This document shows, in pieces, positions 29,846 through 41,527 of a DNA stretch of 64,000 nucleotides. The stretch's first letter is position 1. Each line of letters opens with the position of its first letter. The stretch spans positions 130,290-194,289 of the forward strand of contig NZ_VTPX01000003.1 of NCBI RefSeq assembly GCF_008298015.1. Direction: 5' to 3'. The DNA comes from Salinicola corii. Its GTDB lineage: Bacteria; Pseudomonadota; Gammaproteobacteria; Pseudomonadales; Halomonadaceae. Made by a program: the position numbers and the translations under genes. The notes below the pieces were generated by a model. That model was given only the letters and a program-made list of their open reading frames with translations, had not been told where the DNA came from and made no database searches.

Positions 29846-30527
29846 GGCGCTGGCGAGCGAAAGCGTGTCGCGGCGCTGCCGTTACTCGCTGGTGATCTTC
29901 GATTGGGACGGTACGCTGATGGATTCGGCGGCGCGTATCGTGGCTTGCATGCAGGCTGCCGCGCGGGAGTTGCAGTGGTCGGTGCCCAGCGATGCCGCCG
30001 TGCGCGATATCATCGGCCTGGGCCTGCCGGAAGCCGTCGCCATGCTCTTTCCGGGGGTGACGGCTGCCGATCGGGACCAATTGCGAGAAGCCTACGGCCA
30101 TCAGTTCCGGATCGCCGATCGGATACCGACCCCGTTTTTCCCCGGCGTGGTGGAGGGCATCGAGTGCCTGCGCCAGGATTCCCGTTGCCGGCTGGCGGTC
30201 GCGACCGGCAAGAGTCGTCGCGGGCTGGACCGCGTCTTCGGTCACGAATCCTGCGGCGGCTGGTTCGCGGCGAGCCGCACCGCCGATCTCACGCGTTCGA
30301 AACCGCACCCCCAGATGCTCGAGGAGCTGCTGGCCGAGTGCGAGGTGCCCATCGGCGAGGCCGTCATGATCGGCGACACCGAATACGACCTGGAGATGGC
30401 CAGGGCCATCGGCATGGATCGCGTCGCGGTGACCTATGGCGTACATGAACGCCAGCGTCTGCAGCACAGCGACCCCAGATTCGTCGCCGATGACTTTCCG
30501 TCGATCGTCGAGTGGTTGTTGGTCTGA
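29835..30527 (+). CDS. HAD-superfamily hydrolase (phosphoglycolate-phosphatase-like)
   Basis: 230 residues with all HAD motifs: FDWDGTLMDS (Asp23, Asp25), AVATGKSRRGLD (motif II), RSKPHPQ (motif III lysine) and IGDTEYDLEMA (motif IV). The cap domain lies between motifs I and II. The substrate is not evident; the family includes phosphoglycolate and pyrophosphate phosphatases. The same position behind rluC is taken by a HAD gene in pseudomonads. A GTG three codons upstream is an alternative start. It overlaps rluC, so the two are probably co-transcribed. Confidence 0.88.
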   Translation: MAVEALASESVSRRCRYSLVIFDWDGTLMDSAARIVACMQAAARELQWSVPSDAAVRDIIGLGLPEAVAMLFPGVTAADRDQLREAYGHQFRIADRIPTPFFPGVVEGIECLRQDSRCRLAVATGKSRRGLDRVFGHESCGGWFAASRTADLTRSKPHPQMLEELLAECEVPIGEAVMIGDTEYDLEMARAIGMDRVAVTYGVHERQRLQHSDPRFVADDFPSIVEWLLV

Positions 30528-30587
30528 CGTCGTCGTTTATCGATCTTTTAGATGCCCTGAGCGCGAGAATTCAGCAAGGAGACGAAA

Positions 30588-31652
30588 ATGAGCGACGATC
30601 GACGTGAAGACTGGACGCAAGGGCCGGAGTTGAGCCGGACGGAGGCGGAGCGGCGCAAGGCGACAGGTGCGCCTCGTGATGGCGAGCCGGCCAGTGCCGA
30701 TACGGTGCGGCTGGCCGAAGTGCAGATGATGGATCGTTGGGTCGGCGGGGTGCTCGCCGAGCAGCGACGTTCCCGGCGCTGGAAGATCTTCTTTCGGCTG
30801 CTGTTCGCGCTGATCGTGATCGCGGGGCTGTGTCTCAGCGCCTACGCCATGTTCCTGGCCCAGGGCGACGGCGGATCCGCCAGTCGTCGACATCTCGGTG
30901 TCGTCGAGGTCAATGGACCCATCGACGCCAACGGCCAGGCCAACGCCGAACGCATCATCGAGGGGCTGCAGCGGGCGTGGAGGGATCCCGATGCCGATGC
31001 CGTGGTGCTGCATGTCAACAGCCCTGGTGGAAGCCCGGTCCAGTCACAGCGCGTCTATGACGAAATTCGCTATCTCGAGACCCAGGGCGACAAGCCGATT
31101 CTGGCCGTCATCGAGGACATCGGCGCCAGCGGTGCCTACTACATGGCGTCGGCGGCGGACCGTATCTACGCCTCGCCGGCCAGCCTGGTCGGGTCGATCG
31201 GCGTCATCAGCGCGGGTTTCGGCCTCGAGCGCGCGATCGACAAGATCGGTGTCGAACGGCGTGTCTTCACGGCAGGGGACAACAAGGCCTTCATGGATCC
31301 GTTCTCGCAGATATCGCCGGGGCAGCGCGAGTTCTGGCAGTCCGTGCTGGATACCACCCACCGGCAGTTCATCGATGCCGTCAAGGCCGGGCGGGGTGAT
31401 CGCCTGAGCGACGATCCGGAGCTGTTTTCCGGCCTGGTCTGGACCGGCGAACAGGCCAAGTCGCTGGGGCTGGTCGACGACATTGCCAACCTCGAGCAGC
31501 TGTCTCGGACGCGCCTGGGGGAGGTGAGTCTCGAGGATTACACGCCGTCCCTCGACCCCTGGTCGCTGGTCTCCAACAAACTCACCAGCGCGGCGGCCCA
31601 CTGGCTGGGACTGGACAGCGCCGCGTCTCCGGTGCGCTATCAGCTACCTTGA
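30588..31652 (+). CDS. sppA: Signal peptide peptidase SppA, S49 family
   Basis: A 354-residue short form (36-kDa type) with one membrane helix at about 69-90. Catalytic Ser181 lies in DIGASGAYYMAS and the general-base Lys233 in AGDNKAFMDP. The HVNSPGGSP loop is conserved. The protease degrades leftover signal peptides in the membrane. The polar N-terminal 65 residues are cytoplasmic. A good AAGGAGA site precedes the ATG. Its last 13 bases overlap the end of the convergent maf gene. Confidence 0.93.
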   Translation: MSDDRREDWTQGPELSRTEAERRKATGAPRDGEPASADTVRLAEVQMMDRWVGGVLAEQRRSRRWKIFFRLLFALIVIAGLCLSAYAMFLAQGDGGSASRRHLGVVEVNGPIDANGQANAERIIEGLQRAWRDPDADAVVLHVNSPGGSPVQSQRVYDEIRYLETQGDKPILAVIEDIGASGAYYMASAADRIYASPASLVGSIGVISAGFGLERAIDKIGVERRVFTAGDNKAFMDPFSQISPGQREFWQSVLDTTHRQFIDAVKAGRGDRLSDDPELFSGLVWTGEQAKSLGLVDDIANLEQLSRTRLGEVSLEDYTPSLDPWSLVSNKLTSAAAHWLGLDSAASPVRYQLP

Positions 31653-32248
31653 GGGTTTCCCCGGTGGTTTCCGAGCAGATTCACGCCAGCCTCCCTCAGC
31701 AGTTCGCACAGCCTGATGAGGGGGAGGCCGATCAGAGTGTTGGGGTCGTCACCCTCGAAGCGTTCGAACAGGGCGATGCCGAGCCCCTCCATGCGAAAGC
31801 TTCCCGAGCTGTCGTAAGGCTGGTCGCGGGAGACATAGTTCTCTATTTCCTCGTCGCTCAGCGCTCGAAACCAGACGTGGTAGGTGTCGTGAACGACGCG
31901 GTGGCGCCCGGTCTGGGTGTCGATCAGGGCCAGGCCCGTCATGAAGCTGACCTTGCGTCCCGAAAAGCGGCGCAGGTTGGCGCAAGCCGTGTTGAAGTCG
32001 CCGGGCTTCCCCAGTATGTCGCCGTCGAACAGCGCCAACTGGTCGGAGCCGATGATTAGGTGGCCGGGGAAGTCGGCCGCGACTGCCTGCGCCTTGGAGA
32101 GGGCGAGGCGATGTGCCAGGGTGGCGACTTCCTCGCCCTCCCGGCGGCTTTCGTCGATATCTGGCGCGGCCCATTGGTAGGGGATTTCGAGCCTATCGAG
32201 CAGCTGTCGGCGATAGCGAGAGCTGGAGGCGAGTACCAATCGAGACAT
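31640..32248 (-). CDS. maf: Maf-like nucleotide pyrophosphatase (YceF type)
   Basis: 202 residues. LVLASSSRYRRQLLDRL start, the IGSDQLALFDG metal-binding motif and SGSFRMEGLGIALF identify the Maf family. The N-terminal sequence and position beside yceD-rpmF point to the YceF subgroup, which prefers 7-methyl-GTP as substrate. It hydrolyses modified nucleoside triphosphates. It is convergent with sppA (13-base overlap) and divergent from yceD. Confidence 0.92.
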   Translation of the reverse strand: MSRLVLASSSRYRRQLLDRLEIPYQWAAPDIDESRREGEEVATLAHRLALSKAQAVAADFPGHLIIGSDQLALFDGDILGKPGDFNTACANLRRFSGRKVSFMTGLALIDTQTGRHRVVHDTYHVWFRALSDEEIENYVSRDQPYDSSGSFRMEGLGIALFERFEGDDPNTLIGLPLIRLCELLREAGVNLLGNHRGNPQGS

Positions 32249-32361
32249 GAGCGTCCTTGTCTTGAAGTCGAGACGGGATTGAGGAAGTCGGTGGAGCCAA
32301 CATGGTAGTGGGCATTCGTGGCCTGCAGGTGCGTCCCCGATGCCTTGTCGAACAACAGAAT

Positions 32362-32378
32362 AGCGCTATTCAAGCGCT
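32362..32378. repeat. Inverted repeat touching the yceD promoter, operator candidate
   Basis: AGCGCT (32362-32367) and AGCGCT (32373-32378) flank 5 bases and end directly at the -35 box of the yceD promoter. Because AGCGCT is its own complement, the two copies are both direct and inverted repeats. The AGCG-N9-CGCT layout recalls the AGCG/CGCT ends of enteric FabR sites, which is only an analogy. Confidence 0.45.
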
Positions 32379-32407
32379 TTGACAGGACCCCGGCGAATCC
32401 CTATGAT
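32379..32407 (+). promoter_or_regulatory. Near-consensus sigma70 promoter of yceD-rpmF-plsX-fab
   Basis: TTGACA (6/6) and TATGAT (5/6) are exactly 17 bases apart, the strongest promoter match I see in the window. The expected start lies at about 32412-32416, only 1-5 bases ahead of the yceD ATG at 32417, so the mRNA would be leaderless or nearly so. Confidence 0.8.
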
Positions 32408-32416
32408 GTCGCGCCT

Positions 32417-32944
32417 ATGTTGACCAGACGACTTCCCCCGACCGTCGAGCCTTATCGGGCCGCGGCTAACCAAGAAATGATCGAGGGGCTTGTCGACCTC
32501 GAGAAACTGGCACGCCTGGAAGTCGAGATCGGACCGCAGCAAGGTAGTGCCGTCGTCAAGCTGCAATTCGACATCGATATGCAGCGTCGGCATCTGATTG
32601 ATGGGGACCTGGAAGCGGACCTCATGATTCCGTGTCGGCGCTGCCTAAAGCCCATGGCTGTGACGGTTGGCAGCCACTTCAAGTTGGCTGTCGTCAGCGA
32701 TGATGCGTTGGCGGCGACAGTGCCAAGCGACTACGAGCCGGTGCTGGTCGACGATGAACAGCTGGACCTGCTGGAGGCGATCGAGGATGAGTTGATCCTC
32801 AGTCTGCCTCAGGTGGTCTATCACGACGAGGCGGAGTGTGCCGTCTCTCGTGAGCAATTGAGCAGCGGTGAAGCCTCGGTTGAAAAGGCTGCCCGCCCTG
32901 ACAACCCCTTCGACGTGTTGAAGTCGTTGAAGGGAAAACTTTGA
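32417..32944 (+). CDS. yceD: YceD/DUF177 family protein (large ribosomal RNA subunit accumulation protein)
   Basis: 175 residues. RRLPPTVEPYRAA near the start matches E. coli YceD LPLTLDPVRTA, which fixes the ATG at 32417. The central MIPCRRCLKPMAV holds the paired cysteines of the family, and NPFDVLKSLKGKL ends it as in relatives. The family is linked to 23S rRNA accumulation and is nearly always encoded before rpmF. No ribosome site is visible because the predicted transcript starts almost at the ATG. Confidence 0.93.
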   Translation: MLTRRLPPTVEPYRAAANQEMIEGLVDLEKLARLEVEIGPQQGSAVVKLQFDIDMQRRHLIDGDLEADLMIPCRRCLKPMAVTVGSHFKLAVVSDDALAATVPSDYEPVLVDDEQLDLLEAIEDELILSLPQVVYHDEAECAVSREQLSSGEASVEKAARPDNPFDVLKSLKGKL

Positions 32945-32974
32945 ACCCGAAGACATTGACGTTGGAGTCATATC

Positions 32975-33145
32975 ATGGCCGTTCAACAAAATCGTAAGAC
33001 TCGTTCCAAGCGCGGCATGCGTCGTGCACACGATGCCCTGACATCCCCGGCGCTGTCCCAGGATCAGGAAACCGGCACTACGCATCGCCGCCACCACGTG
33101 GCCCCTGATGGCTACTATCGTGGCCGCAAGGTCGTCGACGTTTAA
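32975..33145 (+). CDS. rpmF: 50S ribosomal protein L32
   Basis: 56 residues beginning [20 protein letters not shown], the nearly invariant L32 start. The C-terminal half ([19 protein letters not shown]) is also typical, without zinc cysteines, as in gammaproteobacteria. GTTGGAG precedes the ATG. It sits between yceD and plsX in the classic arrangement that ties ribosome and phospholipid synthesis. Confidence 0.98.
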   Translation: MAVQQNRKTRSKRGMRRAHDALTSPALSQDQETGTTHRRHHVAPDGYYRGRKVVDV

Positions 33146-33171
33146 CCAGGCGTCGGGCGTTTTGTAGAGCA

Positions 33172-34290
33172 ATGCGCATCGCCATCGATGCCATGGGCGG
33201 GGACTTCGGTCCCCGCGCGACTATTGGTGGTCTGCTGCTGGCGTTGAAGCGCCATCCGGAACTCAAGCCTTCGGTATTTGGTCCGAAGGCGGAGCTTCGC
33301 TCTCTGGTCTCGGAGTTAGGCGGCGGGGCGACCGAGGCGTCGCTTCTCGAGCGCCTCGAGCTGGTGGACGCGCCACGGGTCGTGCTTCAGTCCACGCCGC
33401 CGATGGAGGCCTTCGAGGATCCATCGGCGACCAGCTTGTACGGCATGTTGGCGGCGGTACGAGACGGCGAGGCCGATGCCGGCATCACCTGCGGTAATAC
33501 GGGGGCGCTGGTAGCGTTGGCGCGGCGCGAGCTGGGGAGCGTCCCCGGCATTTCGCGGCCGGCGATCAGTACGGCGGTGCCGACCCGCAAGGGGGGGCGA
33601 TGCTATCTGCTGGACTTGGGTGCCAGCGTCGATGTGCATGCCAGACATCTCGTTGACTTCGCCCATATGGGAGCATTGATGGCGCGGGTCGTCGATGGCG
33701 TGGCGGTGCCCAGAGTGGCGTTGTTGAATGTCGGTATCGAGGCGAGCAAGGGCGTGGCCCGCGTGCGGGAAGCGGACGCGCTCCTGAAGAGTCGTGGCGG
33801 CAGCGACTTCGACTATATCGGCTATCTCGAGGGCGACGCGATTTTTTCCGGTTCGGCCGATGTGGTGGTATGCGACGGCTTCGTGGGCAATGCCGTGCTC
33901 AAGGCGAGCGAGGGCGTGGCCCAGATGTTGATGAAGCGACTCCAGGAGACCTTCGAATCACACTGGTCGACACGCTTGGTGAGCCTGCTGGCGCGACCCG
34001 CGCTGATGCGGTTCAAGGCGCAGTTGGATCCGGTGCGTCACAACGGTGCCAGCCTGCTCGGCCTCAACCGCATCGTGGTGAAAAGTCACGGCAATGCCAG
34101 TGCCCAGGCCTTTGCTTTCGCCATCGACCGGGCAGTGCGTGAAGTCGAGGTCGGATTGCCGGACCACCTTCGCGTGGCATGGTCTCAGAACGCGGCGACG
34201 CCTGTTATCTCGTCGATCGTTACCGACGATCGAGTGGATAGCGGGTCTTGCGACACGGCGGGATCCGACGGTCCATCATTTCAAGGGTGA
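33172..34290 (+). CDS. plsX: Phosphate acyltransferase PlsX
   Basis: 372 residues. PlsX turns acyl-ACP into acyl-phosphate, the first step towards phosphatidic acid. Motifs: [12 protein letters not shown] start, [32 protein letters not shown] and [14 protein letters not shown]. About 35 C-terminal residues run beyond the usual end (E. coli 356), rich in Ser, Asp and Gly, and look like a non-conserved tail. It lies 26 bases behind rpmF and 5 bases before fabD. Confidence 0.96.
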   Translation: MRIAIDAMGGDFGPRATIGGLLLALKRHPELKPSVFGPKAELRSLVSELGGGATEASLLERLELVDAPRVVLQSTPPMEAFEDPSATSLYGMLAAVRDGEADAGITCGNTGALVALARRELGSVPGISRPAISTAVPTRKGGRCYLLDLGASVDVHARHLVDFAHMGALMARVVDGVAVPRVALLNVGIEASKGVARVREADALLKSRGGSDFDYIGYLEGDAIFSGSADVVVCDGFVGNAVLKASEGVAQMLMKRLQETFESHWSTRLVSLLARPALMRFKAQLDPVRHNGASLLGLNRIVVKSHGNASAQAFAFAIDRAVREVEVGLPDHLRVAWSQNAATPVISSIVTDDRVDSGSCDTAGSDGPSFQG

Positions 34291-34295
34291 GCGCG

Positions 34296-35258
34296 ATGAC
34301 GCAATCACTGGCTTTGGTCTTTCCGGGGCAGGGTTCACAGCAGATCGGCATGCTGCGTGAACTGGCCGAACGATACAGCGTAGTTCGCACGACATTCGAC
34401 GAGGCTTCGGAAGCGCTTGGCTACGACCTGTGGCATGTCGTACAGGAAGGGCCCGAGGAGAAGCTCAACGCAACCGCTTGTACCCAGCCCGCGCTGCTGA
34501 CCGCAAGCGTGGCTATCTGGCGCGTGTGGCAGGAGCTGGAGGGGCCGCGGCCCTGCATGATGGCGGGCCACAGCCTGGGCGAATACAGCGCCATGGTCTG
34601 TTCCGGTGCGCTGGGCTTCGCCGAAGGTGTCCGGCTGGTGCGGCTGCGTGGCGAAGCGATGCAGCAGGCGGTGCCCGCGGGCGTGGGCGCGATGGCGGCG
34701 ATCCTGGGACTGGATGATGCGGCGGTCGAGATGGCCTGCCGCGAGGCGGCCCAGGCGGAGGTGGTCTCTGCCGTCAACTACAATTCGCCGGGGCAAGTCG
34801 TCATCGCGGGCCATCGCGGCGCCGTCGATCGGGCCATCGCCCTGTGCCAGGAAGCCGGAGCAAAGCGTGCGCTGCCTCTGCCCGTCTCGGTGCCCTCCCA
34901 TTGTGCATTGATGCAGCCTGCGGCCGAGAAGGTCGAGCAGGCGATGGGGGCAATGGAGTTCAAGCTGCCGCGTTATGCTGTCTATCAGAACGTCAATGCC
35001 CGGGTACCCGAGACGACGGATGAACTTCGCCACCGACTGGTCGAACAGCTCTACCGTCCAGTGCGCTGGACGGAGTGCGTGAACGCCATGTTCGATGACG
35101 GCGCTGCCGTCTTCATCGAATGTGGTCCGGGCAAGGTCTTGACTGGCTTGACCAAGCGCATCCAGCGACAGGCCAAGGGGCTGGCGGTCAATGATCCCGA
35201 CACGCTGACGGCTGCGCTCGAGCTGGCGCGTGAAACGCTGGACGTACAAGAGCCTTAA
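34296..35258 (+). CDS. fabD: Malonyl-CoA:ACP transacylase
   Basis: 320 residues. FPGQGSQQIGM start, active-site Ser93 in GHSLGEYSA, and the SVPSHCALM region with the catalytic histidine. It loads malonate on AcpP to start and feed fatty-acid synthesis. The ATG at 34296 follows AAGGGTGAG. It is 5 bases behind plsX and 11 before fabG. Confidence 0.97.
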   Translation: MTQSLALVFPGQGSQQIGMLRELAERYSVVRTTFDEASEALGYDLWHVVQEGPEEKLNATACTQPALLTASVAIWRVWQELEGPRPCMMAGHSLGEYSAMVCSGALGFAEGVRLVRLRGEAMQQAVPAGVGAMAAILGLDDAAVEMACREAAQAEVVSAVNYNSPGQVVIAGHRGAVDRAIALCQEAGAKRALPLPVSVPSHCALMQPAAEKVEQAMGAMEFKLPRYAVYQNVNARVPETTDELRHRLVEQLYRPVRWTECVNAMFDDGAAVFIECGPGKVLTGLTKRIQRQAKGLAVNDPDTLTAALELARETLDVQEP

Positions 35259-35269
35259 GGATGAATGAC

Positions 35270-36010
35270 ATGACCGAACGTAGAGTTGCGCTGGTCACCG
35301 GCGCGAGTCGTGGGATTGGGCGTGCCGTGGCGCATGAACTGGGCCGGCAGGGGCGTATCGTCATTGCCACCGCCACCAGCGAAGCCGGCGCTGCCAGGAT
35401 CGACGACGATCTCAAGGTCCAGGGTATCGAAGGGCTGGGGTTGGCGCTGGACGTCACCGACCAGGCCAGTGTCGATGCGCTTTTCAAGCGCATCGTCGAG
35501 ACCTTCGAGGCGCCGACCATTCTGGTCAACAACGCCGGTATCACGCGTGACAACCTGTTGATGCGAATGAAGGAAGACGAGTGGGATGCGGTGCTCGATA
35601 CCAACCTCAAGTCGGTCTATCGTGTCTCCAAGGCCAGTCTTCGGGGGATGACGCGGGCGCGTTTCGGTCGCATCGTCAACGTCAGTTCCGTCGTGGCGAT
35701 GATGGGCAACCTGGGGCAGGCCAACTATGCTGCGGCCAAGGCCGGCATGGAGGGCTTCACTCGGGCGTTAGCGAGAGAGGTCGCCTCGCGTGCGATTACG
35801 GTCAACGCCGTGGCACCCGGCTTCATCGACACCGACATGACACAATCCCTGCCAGAAGCTCAGCGGGATGCGCTGCTGGGACAGATTCCGCTGGCCCGCC
35901 TGGGGCAGCCGGAAGAAATCGCCGCCGCTATCGGGTTTCTCGCGAGCGATGCAGCCGGTTATATTACCGGTGAAACGCTGCAGGTTAATGGCGGCATGAA
36001 CATGCGGTAA
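35270..36010 (+). CDS. fabG: 3-oxoacyl-ACP reductase
   Basis: A 246-residue short-chain dehydrogenase. NADPH-binding TGASRGIG is at 10-17, NNAGITRDNL is present, and the catalytic Tyr153 and Lys157 lie in YAAAK, with Ser near 140 (NVSSV). The end GYITGETLQVNGGMNMR is typical of FabG. I chose the ATG at 35270, well spaced from AAGG; an ATG three codons earlier is directly on that site. It reduces beta-ketoacyl-ACP. Confidence 0.95.
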   Translation: MTERRVALVTGASRGIGRAVAHELGRQGRIVIATATSEAGAARIDDDLKVQGIEGLGLALDVTDQASVDALFKRIVETFEAPTILVNNAGITRDNLLMRMKEDEWDAVLDTNLKSVYRVSKASLRGMTRARFGRIVNVSSVVAMMGNLGQANYAAAKAGMEGFTRALAREVASRAITVNAVAPGFIDTDMTQSLPEAQRDALLGQIPLARLGQPEEIAAAIGFLASDAAGYITGETLQVNGGMNMR

Positions 36011-36027
36011 ACCTCCCGCGACGCGGG

Positions 36028-36054
36028 TTGCGTCGTCTGGGGGCGGTCTATAAA
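36028..36054 (+). promoter_or_regulatory. Possible acpP promoter
   Basis: TTGCGT and TATAAA are 15 bases apart in the 96-base fabG-acpP spacer. The spacing is short, so this is a moderate match. acpP is the most highly expressed gene of such clusters and has its own promoter in E. coli. Confidence 0.35.
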
Positions 36055-36106
36055 CTACCCGCAGCTTTTTAGCTGGCGGATTCGTACCACTAGGAGTAAC
36101 GACATA

Positions 36107-36340
36107 ATGAGCACCATCGAAGAGCGCGTGAAGAAGGTTGTTGCCGAACGCCTGAACGTCAAGGAAGAGGACATCCAGAACACCTCATCCTTCACCGAAG
36201 ACCTCGGCGCGGATTCGCTGGATACCGTCGAACTGGTGATGGCGCTCGAAGAGGAATTCGACACCGAAATTCCCGACGAAGAAGCTGAAAAGATCACGAC
36301 CGTTCAGGAAGCGATCGACTATATCGTCGCTCATCAGTAA
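36107..36340 (+). CDS. acpP: Acyl carrier protein
   Basis: A 77-residue very acidic four-helix protein, almost identical to E. coli AcpP. The 4'-phosphopantetheine is attached to Ser37 in [10 protein letters not shown]. It begins [12 protein letters not shown] behind AGGAG and carries acyl chains between the Fab enzymes encoded around it. A terminator-like hairpin follows. Confidence 0.99.
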   Translation: MSTIEERVKKVVAERLNVKEEDIQNTSSFTEDLGADSLDTVELVMALEEEFDTEIPDEEAEKITTVQEAIDYIVAHQ

Positions 36341-36395
36341 GCCCGGTATTCTTCGCTGATGCGGAGAATCAGAACGGGTTGGATGTGCCGATGTT

Positions 36396-36434
36396 CGGAA
36401 AGCCGCTCTCCCTGAGAGCGGCTTTCCGCGTTTT
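36396..36434 (+). terminator. Terminator after acpP
   Basis: A 15-bp perfect stem (CGGAAAGCCGCTCTC with GAGAGCGGCTTTCCG) with a 3-base loop is followed by CGTTTT. It lies 55 bases behind the acpP stop and probably trims the abundant acpP mRNA. Confidence 0.8.
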
Positions 36435-36578
36435 GAAACCCGATTTCGAGAAGTGGTCGGGTCGTGTGCGTGCGCCACGGCGGGCGGCATCGGTATTGCG
36501 AGTCCAGTGGCGTGGACACAGTAGCCGCGGGTGGGGCAAAGTCACCGTTCGCGACGCCCATCTCCAGGGTTGTTCAGG

Positions 36579-36584
36579 TATAAT
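36579..36584 (+). promoter_or_regulatory. Perfect -10 box before fabF
   Basis: TATAAT lies 100 bases upstream of the fabF ATG and behind the acpP terminator. I find no good -35 at 16-18 bases, so activator help or an unusual context is needed. Confidence 0.45.
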
Positions 36585-36684
36585 TCGCGCCAGTCGGGCC
36601 CAAGCGAGGTTCTCGGTCTCGTGAGGCAATGATGCATTCACGGGTCGTGCCTTCAAGGCCATCAGGAAGTTCGGAGGAGATTCG

Positions 36685-37923
36685 ATGCCGCGCAGAAGAG
36701 TGGTGGTGACCGGGATGGGGCTGGTAACGCCAGTCGGTAACACGGTCGAGGAGAGCTGGAGTAGCCTCCTCTCAGGGAAGAGTGGCATCGCGCCGATCGA
36801 GCATTTCGACACGACCGGCTTCAACACCCGGTTCGGTGGTGCGGTCAAGGATTTCGATATCGGCGAGTATCTCAATCCCAAGGATGCTCGCAAGATGGAT
36901 CTGTTCATCCAGTATGGTGTCGCGGCGGCGACGCAGGCGATGCGCAACTCCGGTATCGAATGCACCGAAGAGAACGCACACCGGATCGGTGTTGCCATCG
37001 GTTCTGGCATCGGCGGCCTGCCCATGATCGAGCGCAACCACGATTCGCTCCACAAGGGGGGGCCGCGTCGCATATCGCCGTTCTTCGTTCCGGGGTCGAT
37101 CATCAACATGATCTCCGGCAGCCTGGCGATCCAGCACGGCTTCAAGGGCCCCAACATCGCGATCACCACGGCCTGCACGACCGGTACGCACAATATCGGC
37201 TACAGCGCGCGAACCATCGCTTACGGGGATGCCGACGTGATGTTCTGCGGTGGCGCCGAGATGGCGACCACGCCACTGGGGCTGGGCGGGTTCTCTGCGG
37301 CGAGGGCGCTATCCACCCGCAATGACGATCCGCAGGCGGCCAGTCGTCCCTGGGATCGTGACCGCGATGGTTTCGTGCTCTCGGACGGTGCCGGCGTCAT
37401 GGTGCTGGAAGAGTACGAGCACGCCAGGCGCCGGGGCGCCACCATCTATGCGGAACTGACCGGTTTCGGCATGAGCGACGATGCGTTCCACATGACGTCG
37501 CCCCCCGAAGATGGCAGCGGTGCGGCGGCCTCCATGGCCAATGCCATCCGGGACGCAGGGATCGACCCCGCCGACATTCATTACATCAATGCCCACGGCA
37601 CCTCCACGTCGGCCGGCGACGTGGCGGAGAGCCGGGCGGTGGAGCGGGTGATGGGCGACGCCGCGCGCCAGGTCGCGGTCAGTTCGACCAAGTCCATGGT
37701 GGGCCATCTTCTGGGTGCGGCCGGGGCCGTCGAGGCGATTTTCTGCGTGCTGGCCATCCGTGATCAGGTCGCTCCGCCGACGATCAATCTCGATAATCCC
37801 GACGAGGGTTGCACGCTCGACTATGTGCCCAACAATGCTCGGGAGATGCCGATCCGGACGACGCTGTCGAACTCGTTCGGATTCGGCGGCACCAACGGCT
37901 CGCTGATCTTTACCCAGGTCTAG
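36685..37923 (+). CDS. fabF: 3-oxoacyl-ACP synthase II
   Basis: 412 residues. The catalytic triad is Cys164 (TACTTG), His304 (NAHGTST) and His341 (VGHLLGA). The start [19 protein letters not shown] and end [11 protein letters not shown] are typical. It elongates acyl chains and adjusts saturated/unsaturated balance with temperature. A CGGAGGAG site precedes the ATG. It heads a run fabF-pabC-mltG-tmk-holB. Confidence 0.97.
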   Translation: MPRRRVVVTGMGLVTPVGNTVEESWSSLLSGKSGIAPIEHFDTTGFNTRFGGAVKDFDIGEYLNPKDARKMDLFIQYGVAAATQAMRNSGIECTEENAHRIGVAIGSGIGGLPMIERNHDSLHKGGPRRISPFFVPGSIINMISGSLAIQHGFKGPNIAITTACTTGTHNIGYSARTIAYGDADVMFCGGAEMATTPLGLGGFSAARALSTRNDDPQAASRPWDRDRDGFVLSDGAGVMVLEEYEHARRRGATIYAELTGFGMSDDAFHMTSPPEDGSGAAASMANAIRDAGIDPADIHYINAHGTSTSAGDVAESRAVERVMGDAARQVAVSSTKSMVGHLLGAAGAVEAIFCVLAIRDQVAPPTINLDNPDEGCTLDYVPNNAREMPIRTTLSNSFGFGGTNGSLIFTQV

Positions 37924-37926
37924 GCC

Positions 37927-38733
37927 ATGCGCGATACGGCGCTTCCGATCGACGATCGTGGCTTCTCCTATGGCGATGGGCTGTTCGAGACCATTCTGGT
38001 TCGCGATGGCAGCCCGCTGCTGTGGAAATATCATATGGCGCGTCTGCAATCGGGCATCGAGCGGCTGGCGCTTCCCCGGCTGGACCTCGCAGCGTTCGAC
38101 TCCCTGCCAGCGCAGTGCGGGCCCGGCCTCAAGGTGTTGAAGCTGATCGTCACTCGAGGCAGCGGTGGCAGGGGGTATCGTCCACCGGAGCTGGCCGAGC
38201 CGCGGTGGCGGTGGACGGTCTCCGCCTTCCAGCCCTCCGCCGAACGCTGGTTCGGGGGCGTGAACGTGCGTTGCTGCGAGCTTCGGCTGGGTCTGCAGCC
38301 GCGTCTGGCCGGTATCAAGCATCTGGCACGACTGGAAAACGTCCTTGCGCGGCAGGAGTGGGGGGATGACGCCATTGCCGAGGGGCTGCTGCTCGATTCG
38401 GAAGGCAGTCTGGTCGAGGCCACCGCGATGAATCTGGTCTGGCGTCGACAGGGGCGCCTCGAGACACCGTTGCTCGATCGTTGCGGCGTCAGAGGGACGC
38501 TGTTGAGCGCGTTGGACGACACTCTCGCGCTCCATTGGCTGCGCGCGGGCCTCGAGGCGCTGCTGGAAGCCGATGCGGTTTGGCTGATCAACAGCGTCCA
38601 GGGCGTGTGGCCCGTTCGGCGGCTGGATGACAGTGCCGGCAATTGTCTCAAGCAGTGGTCGCTCGAGGCGAACGATGCTTTCCGGCAAGCTGCCCATCGA
38701 CAGTTGGGATATCCGCTGAACTTCGGCGACTGA
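37927..38733 (+). CDS. pabC: Aminodeoxychorismate lyase
   Basis: A 268-residue PLP enzyme of fold type IV that makes 4-aminobenzoate for folate. DRGFSYGDGLFET near the start and the PLP lysine Lys131 in GIKHLARLEN are present. The position between fabF and mltG is the standard one, which distinguishes it from branched-chain aminotransferases of the same fold. It begins three bases behind fabF. Confidence 0.94.
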   Translation: MRDTALPIDDRGFSYGDGLFETILVRDGSPLLWKYHMARLQSGIERLALPRLDLAAFDSLPAQCGPGLKVLKLIVTRGSGGRGYRPPELAEPRWRWTVSAFQPSAERWFGGVNVRCCELRLGLQPRLAGIKHLARLENVLARQEWGDDAIAEGLLLDSEGSLVEATAMNLVWRRQGRLETPLLDRCGVRGTLLSALDDTLALHWLRAGLEALLEADAVWLINSVQGVWPVRRLDDSAGNCLKQWSLEANDAFRQAAHRQLGYPLNFGD

Positions 38734-38790
38734 CGCCCGTACCATGCCTGGAAGCCGCGTTCACGGGGCTTCCGGCAATTAAGGATAGAC

Positions 38791-41460
<2,670 letters not shown>

Positions 41461-41462
41461 GC

Positions 41463-41493
41463 GCGTCGACGTCGTCGATGATGACGTCGACGC
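41463..41493. repeat. Perfect inverted repeat between holB and tatD
   Basis: GCGTCGACGTC and GACGTCGACGC form an 11-bp stem with a 9-base loop, 2 bases behind the holB stop. Only a weak pyrimidine stretch follows. Pseudomonads carry pilZ at this place; here only this hairpin and the tatD ribosome site fill 67 bases. Confidence 0.6.
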
Positions 41494-41527
41494 GGCGCTT
41501 TCGTCTTCCTCTATCCTGGAAATTTTC

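Larger units (their letters stand above)
36341..36684. other. Intergenic region between acpP and fabF
   Basis: 344 bases with no gene. It holds the acpP hairpin terminator (36396-36434) and a perfect -10 box (36579-36584) for fabF. The stretch between them shows nothing recognisable. Confidence 0.65.
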
